A stretch of 64,000 nt of DNA from Verrucomicrobiales bacterium (GTDB taxonomy: Bacteria > Verrucomicrobiota > Verrucomicrobiia > Limisphaerales > J093), in the NCBI GenBank assembly GCA_015075445.1, contig JABTUJ010000039.1:1-64000 (forward strand), in the 5' to 3' direction. Below the pieces are notes generated by a model, which made no database searches, was not told the DNA's origin, and worked only from the letters and a program-made list of their open reading frames with translations. Positions 61,501 through 64,000 of the stretch are shown here, piece after piece; the stretch's first letter is position 1; each line of letters starts with the position of its first letter. The position numbers and the translations under genes were made by a program.

Positions 61501-63305
61501 CCAAGGTGTGGGAGTTCGCAGCCGACGGAGGCATCACGGCCTGTCCTGGCATTCTCGGAGATGGCACGGTCCTGGTTACCTCGGACAACGGCAGACTGTT
61601 TGCGCTCGACCCGCTTCGAGGCCTCAAGAAGTGGGAGTTTACCGTGGGTGGGACGCTCAGATGGTCAGCCGCGATCGGTCCCGAGGGTAACGTGTACATC
61701 TCGTCTCCCGCCACCGCGCTTTATGCACTGGATGGCGCTACCGGCGAGACGAAGTGGACTTCGACAGCCAAGGGTGAACAGGTCTCGGTAGGAGGTGATG
61801 GGTCCGTGTTTCTCGTGGATTCGATGGACAGGAAAACCTACGCCGTGGATGGCGCGAGCGGCGCGCTCAAGTGGCAGGTGAGCAACCTGGTGCCGCAGAG
61901 CGCACCCACGCTGGCGGTGGGCGGGACCGTTTACGAGGGCAGCTACTTTGGACGAGTACGCGCCTTGGATCCTCACACGGGTCAGGTCATGTGGGAGTTC
62001 TTCTTGCCCGGCGACGAGCTGCGTCTGGAACAAGTCTCACCCCCGGCGGTCGGCGCCGATGGGGTTCTGTATGCAACGGGGACGTGGCAGCCGGACGATC
62101 TAGTTCAGCAGCGGCTCTACACCTTGGACGAACGGACGGGGACGCTGCGCGGCGATCCAGTAGTGCTCGGCACGTCGGACCCCTTCGAGTGGAGACGCCT
62201 TCCCAGTCCCACTCCGGTCATAGGCTCCGACGGAACCGTGTACCTGGCGCTGGAGGACAACACTGTCTGCGCACTCTTCGGCAGTGGGGCGCCTGCCAGA
62301 TCGTCGTGGCCAACCTTCGGACGGGACGCGCGCCGCACCCACCGGGCTGGTGATTGGGCCCCGTTCATCTTCCAGCACCCGGGTGCTCAGGACGTGTCTT
62401 CGGGAGGGACGCTTCGCCTCGGTAGCCGGACGGAAGGCACCATGCCAATGGCGTTCCAGTGGAGGTTCAACGGGCAAACCCTCGCGGGCGCAAGCCAGGC
62501 GGAATTGGTTATCCAGCCTGTCGAAGTGGCACATGGCGGCGCATACGACCTGGTCGTCACCAACGACTTCGGGGCCATGACCAGCCTTGTGGCCACGGTG
62601 ACGGTTCGACTGGCGACGGTGGCTCCAAGCATCGTTGTGGAACCTGTGGATTCCACGGCGGTTTCTGGCGGCCCGGCCGAGTTCAGTGTCGAAGCGTCTG
62701 GCACGGAACCCTTGGCCTACCAGTGGCGGAAAGACGGCGTAGCGGTCGAGGGTGCGGTGACCCGCCTATTCAGCCTGGCGGCGGCGACGCCGGTGGATGC
62801 AGGCGGGTACGACGTCATCGTGACCAACGAGGTCGGCGCCATCACCAGTGTGGTCGCACGGCTCGCCGTGCTGCTGCCGCCGAGCATCGTGACGCAACCA
62901 CAGGATGTCAGCGCCTTTGAAGGGGATGAGGTGCGGTTCAGCGTTGTGGCTGCCGGAGCCGAGCCGTTGCAGTACGCCTGGACCCACAACGAGGCGGGAA
63001 TAGCCGGTGCCGACGGCTCCATCTTGACGCTTGACCGCATTTCGTTGGAGGACGGCGGCACATACCAAGTTGTCGTCAGCAACGCTGCCGGCTCGGTCTC
63101 CAGCGAACTGGCAATGCTCGACATCCAGAGGCTTACGATTAACATCCTCCGCTCGCAAGAGACAGTCCTCCTCCAATGGGAGGGAGCGGCCCGGCTTCAC
63201 TGGACCGATCGCCTCCCTGGCGCGTGGCAGGAGTTGCCAGATGCCACGAGCCCGTTCAGGGTCGTCCTCGACGGCGACGCGCGGTTCTACCGTTTGATCC
63301 GGTGA
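58500..63305 (+). CDS. Giant PQQ-propeller/Ig-repeat surface protein, C-terminal part of a split gene
   Basis: 1601 residues starting in mid-propeller at a GTG without a signal peptide. Modules repeat: PQQ propeller then Ig (PLTYRWQKNGVDLADS, LGLEDAGSYRVIVGN), propeller then Ig (PLLYRWQKNGVDLAEG), a third propeller, then three further Ig-like domains (PMAFQWRFNGQTLAG; PLAYQWRKDGVAVEG; PLQYAWTHNEAGIAG). The C-terminus (LLQWEGAARLHWTDRLPGAW ... FYRLIR) is the verrucomicrobial sorting-like domain. With the upstream ORF it would form a ~2,080-residue surface protein of four propellers. Binding or scaffolding at the cell surface is likely; no enzyme motif is seen. Confidence 0.8.
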   Translation: MPGSYAGSSGAGGLLISPAIGSDGTVYVGSLDKMVYAVDGATGEAKWRFESTSIVESSPAFGADGTLFVGSNSGMLYALSAATGTKKWDFHARGQFSTGNDVMSSPALAEDGTVFFASDNGNVYALNGATGAKKWEFATGKAVGGSPVVGANGTLYVISDGRLYALDAGTGRVSWLAPDVQGGTRTPALGADGTVFVGPANGYFRAFDGVSGRDKWPLSDYQSAYALLSMGASPVLSPEGRIYFGGVSASKKLFAHEGVTGAKLWEFETRGAVNSVPAIGADGTVYFGCDDQRVYAVDGMSGVQKWSFLTGGAIGSSAAIGADGTVFVGSRDMVLYALVGHGPPPSEGWPMWRKDSPRTASLHVLGPAQILGSPISQQVPQGGTVSRTVLAGGTPPLTYRWQKNGVDLADSERISGMQGPHLRIGHLGLEDAGSYRVIVGNTLASVTSESCELTLRTPVDGEVRWAFTPITALGVSPALGRDGILYIPSRYGGIVYALDAATGFLKWETILAKTSVPAELGWPVIGPEGSLYIHSSSGLRRSAMVALDGTTGVKKWEIDTGDVAYPVAPAIGLDGIVYVPARPSLYAVDGVTGAQRWAFEYVASYTSPVVLADGNVVIGAASFVAALESGSGRVLWKISCPAVVSLGLGDDNRVYVGLQDKRLLALDGATGATNWQANMLGGVDWQPAIGTDGTVYVGSSDRSARSDQAFYALDPVSGVKRWEFTGRYAVADRHFTSPALVANGRLYVIGRHLYALDSVTGALEWFFPKWCESTTSPIVGPDGTVFVAPSDGALYALFGSSPPAESIWPMLGANVSHTSSVQVGGRPEIASEPQDQEATLGSHVSLTVSARGTLPLLYRWQKNGVDLAEGPRVSGTATSQLRIVNVQAGDAGSYRVVISNLEGTTTSTAAVLRLKAPMLGEVRWRYEAGTRLTGPPALGPDDGLYVGGYRNLFALDAQTGELRWKRVTNSDFGPVAVSSDGTVYVGSSDRKFQALEGSTGTKVWEFAADGGITACPGILGDGTVLVTSDNGRLFALDPLRGLKKWEFTVGGTLRWSAAIGPEGNVYISSPATALYALDGATGETKWTSTAKGEQVSVGGDGSVFLVDSMDRKTYAVDGASGALKWQVSNLVPQSAPTLAVGGTVYEGSYFGRVRALDPHTGQVMWEFFLPGDELRLEQVSPPAVGADGVLYATGTWQPDDLVQQRLYTLDERTGTLRGDPVVLGTSDPFEWRRLPSPTPVIGSDGTVYLALEDNTVCALFGSGAPARSSWPTFGRDARRTHRAGDWAPFIFQHPGAQDVSSGGTLRLGSRTEGTMPMAFQWRFNGQTLAGASQAELVIQPVEVAHGGAYDLVVTNDFGAMTSLVATVTVRLATVAPSIVVEPVDSTAVSGGPAEFSVEASGTEPLAYQWRKDGVAVEGAVTRLFSLAAATPVDAGGYDVIVTNEVGAITSVVARLAVLLPPSIVTQPQDVSAFEGDEVRFSVVAAGAEPLQYAWTHNEAGIAGADGSILTLDRISLEDGGTYQVVVSNAAGSVSSELAMLDIQRLTINILRSQETVLLQWEGAARLHWTDRLPGAWQELPDATSPFRVVLDGDARFYRLIR

Positions 63306-63635
63306 GCGGGGCGCCGGATACTCGGTGTGAGATCGAGCCCCGCTGGACGCGCCACGTAGTGACTCGCCCTCTGACAGGTCGAACGCGCCGACATAGCCAA
63401 GGCCCACTGGTCTCCACTTTAGGCGCTCCTGGCGTGCCAACTGTCCGAGAGGCAGCGCTCTTACTCAGCGGCGTGTCGTGTGGAAAGGTGTCGTCGGAGC
63501 CGTTGAACTGGCAGCAGCGCTCAGAAGTGCGGCGGATCTTGCGTCCCGTGACGTTCCGGCTGTACCGCTCGGTTGCCGGACTTCGCCTGAAGCCGCAGCC
63601 GGAGGTGGGGGCATTGATCTGGGAGGAGGAAACGG
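63306..63635. other. Intergenic region before a partial gene
   Basis: No coding frame here carries a recognisable pattern. The right end contains AGGAGG at 63624-63629, a well-placed ribosome site for the GTG at 63636. Confidence 0.45.
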
Positions 63636-64000
63636 GTGCATTACGGTAACGGCGATGCGAAGCTGACTGTGAATCCGGTGGTTGGGAAGCTGTACCTGAC
63701 CTTCAACGGCTGGCCGGCGACCTGGCAGATCCGCTCCTATGGCCTGGATGGTACGAACCTGTCCATTGTGAAGTCCCTTGACTCGGGGGCCACAGCTTTT
63801 GACGTCGAACTGGATCCGGTCCGGAGAGAGCTGTGCTGGAACGAATACGGCCTCCAGCGAATCCAAAAGACCCGGCAAGATGGAAGTGGCACGGTGGAAC
63901 TGGTTTGCGCGCCTCCTGGCGGGTTCGGGAACGGGATGCACTTCGACGAGGTGAACCGGCAGGTCTATTTCGCCGCCACCATGCCTGGGCGTTTTGATGT
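63636..64000 (+). CDS. Partial gene: propeller-like (YWTD/LDL-receptor class B style) protein, runs off the window
   Basis: From a GTG at 63636 with AGGAGG six bases upstream, the frame stays open to the window end (121 codons). The text (LTVNPVVGKLYLTFNGWPAT, FDVELDPVRRELCWNEYGLQ, GMHFDEVNRQVYFAATMPGR) shows the repeated pattern of a six-bladed propeller of the LDL-receptor class B/DUF5050 kind. No signal peptide is visible at this start, so the gene may be a fragment or begin differently upstream. Function unknown. Confidence 0.6.
   Translation, partial: MHYGNGDAKLTVNPVVGKLYLTFNGWPATWQIRSYGLDGTNLSIVKSLDSGATAFDVELDPVRRELCWNEYGLQRIQKTRQDGSGTVELVCAPPGGFGNGMHFDEVNRQVYFAATMPGRFD

Noticed and set aside
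63465..63941. Minus-strand 158-codon frame at the right end
   Set aside because: It lies opposite a plus-strand frame with a strong ribosome site and propeller-like repeats, which is the better candidate.

Overview
The window is about two thirds G+C. Several traits point to a verrucomicrobial bacterium of the Limisphaerales/Pedosphaera type: secreted proteins ending in a short domain that closes with FYRLR-like residues, an FTLIELLVVIAIIAIL pseudopilin, PEGA/formylglycine-enzyme kinases, choice-of-anchor-Q, LamG and PQQ-propeller/Ig proteins, and ECF sigma factors. This is inferred from protein style; no rRNA or phylogenetic marker is present.

Layout. 0.3-6.5 kb is a tightly overlapping type II secretion/type IV pilus operon (GspE ATPase, GspL/PilM-N-like protein, PilO-like protein, GspD secretin). 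6.5-12.5 kb holds two large secreted proteins separated by palindromic repeats. 12.5-26 kb is mostly core: YqgE/AlgH, a surA-pdxA pair, a short-chain dehydrogenase reading into a lipid kinase, a Tat-exported asparaginase, a pseudopilin, an AAA ATPase with a PspA homologue, and a giant three-repeat LamG protein. A tRNA-Thr(CGT) at 26.0 kb is followed directly by a tyrosine recombinase. From there to about 57 kb the sequence is accessory: a methyltransferase-HNH-S24 fusion with a nearby GIY-YIG protein; a signalling block (coiled-coil membrane protein, Ser/Thr kinase with PEGA and FGE domains, ECF sigma factor, FHA protein); several intact or decayed toxin-antitoxin pairs; two fragments of a cysteine desulfurase; a phosphorothioation-associated methyltransferase carrying an in-frame repeat insertion; a second GIY-YIG protein; metabolic genes (alcohol dehydrogenase, FabG-like reductase, TlpA thioredoxin); a DUF4062/AlbA-type ATPase; and two transposases (IS110 with an internal amber codon, and IS4). 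57-64 kb is a very long PQQ-propeller/Ig protein split by a frameshift, followed by the start of another propeller-like protein that leaves the window.

The main themes are secretion and extracellular display in the left third and at the right end, and a mosaic of defence, toxin-antitoxin, signalling and mobile DNA in the middle with much gene decay. At least three kinds of palindromic repeat are dispersed through it. The strongest candidates for something undescribed are the methyltransferase-HNH-LexA/S24 fusion at 29.8-32.1 kb, the kinase/sigma/FHA block at 32.3-38.2 kb, and the PspA-AAA pair at 19.7-22.1 kb.
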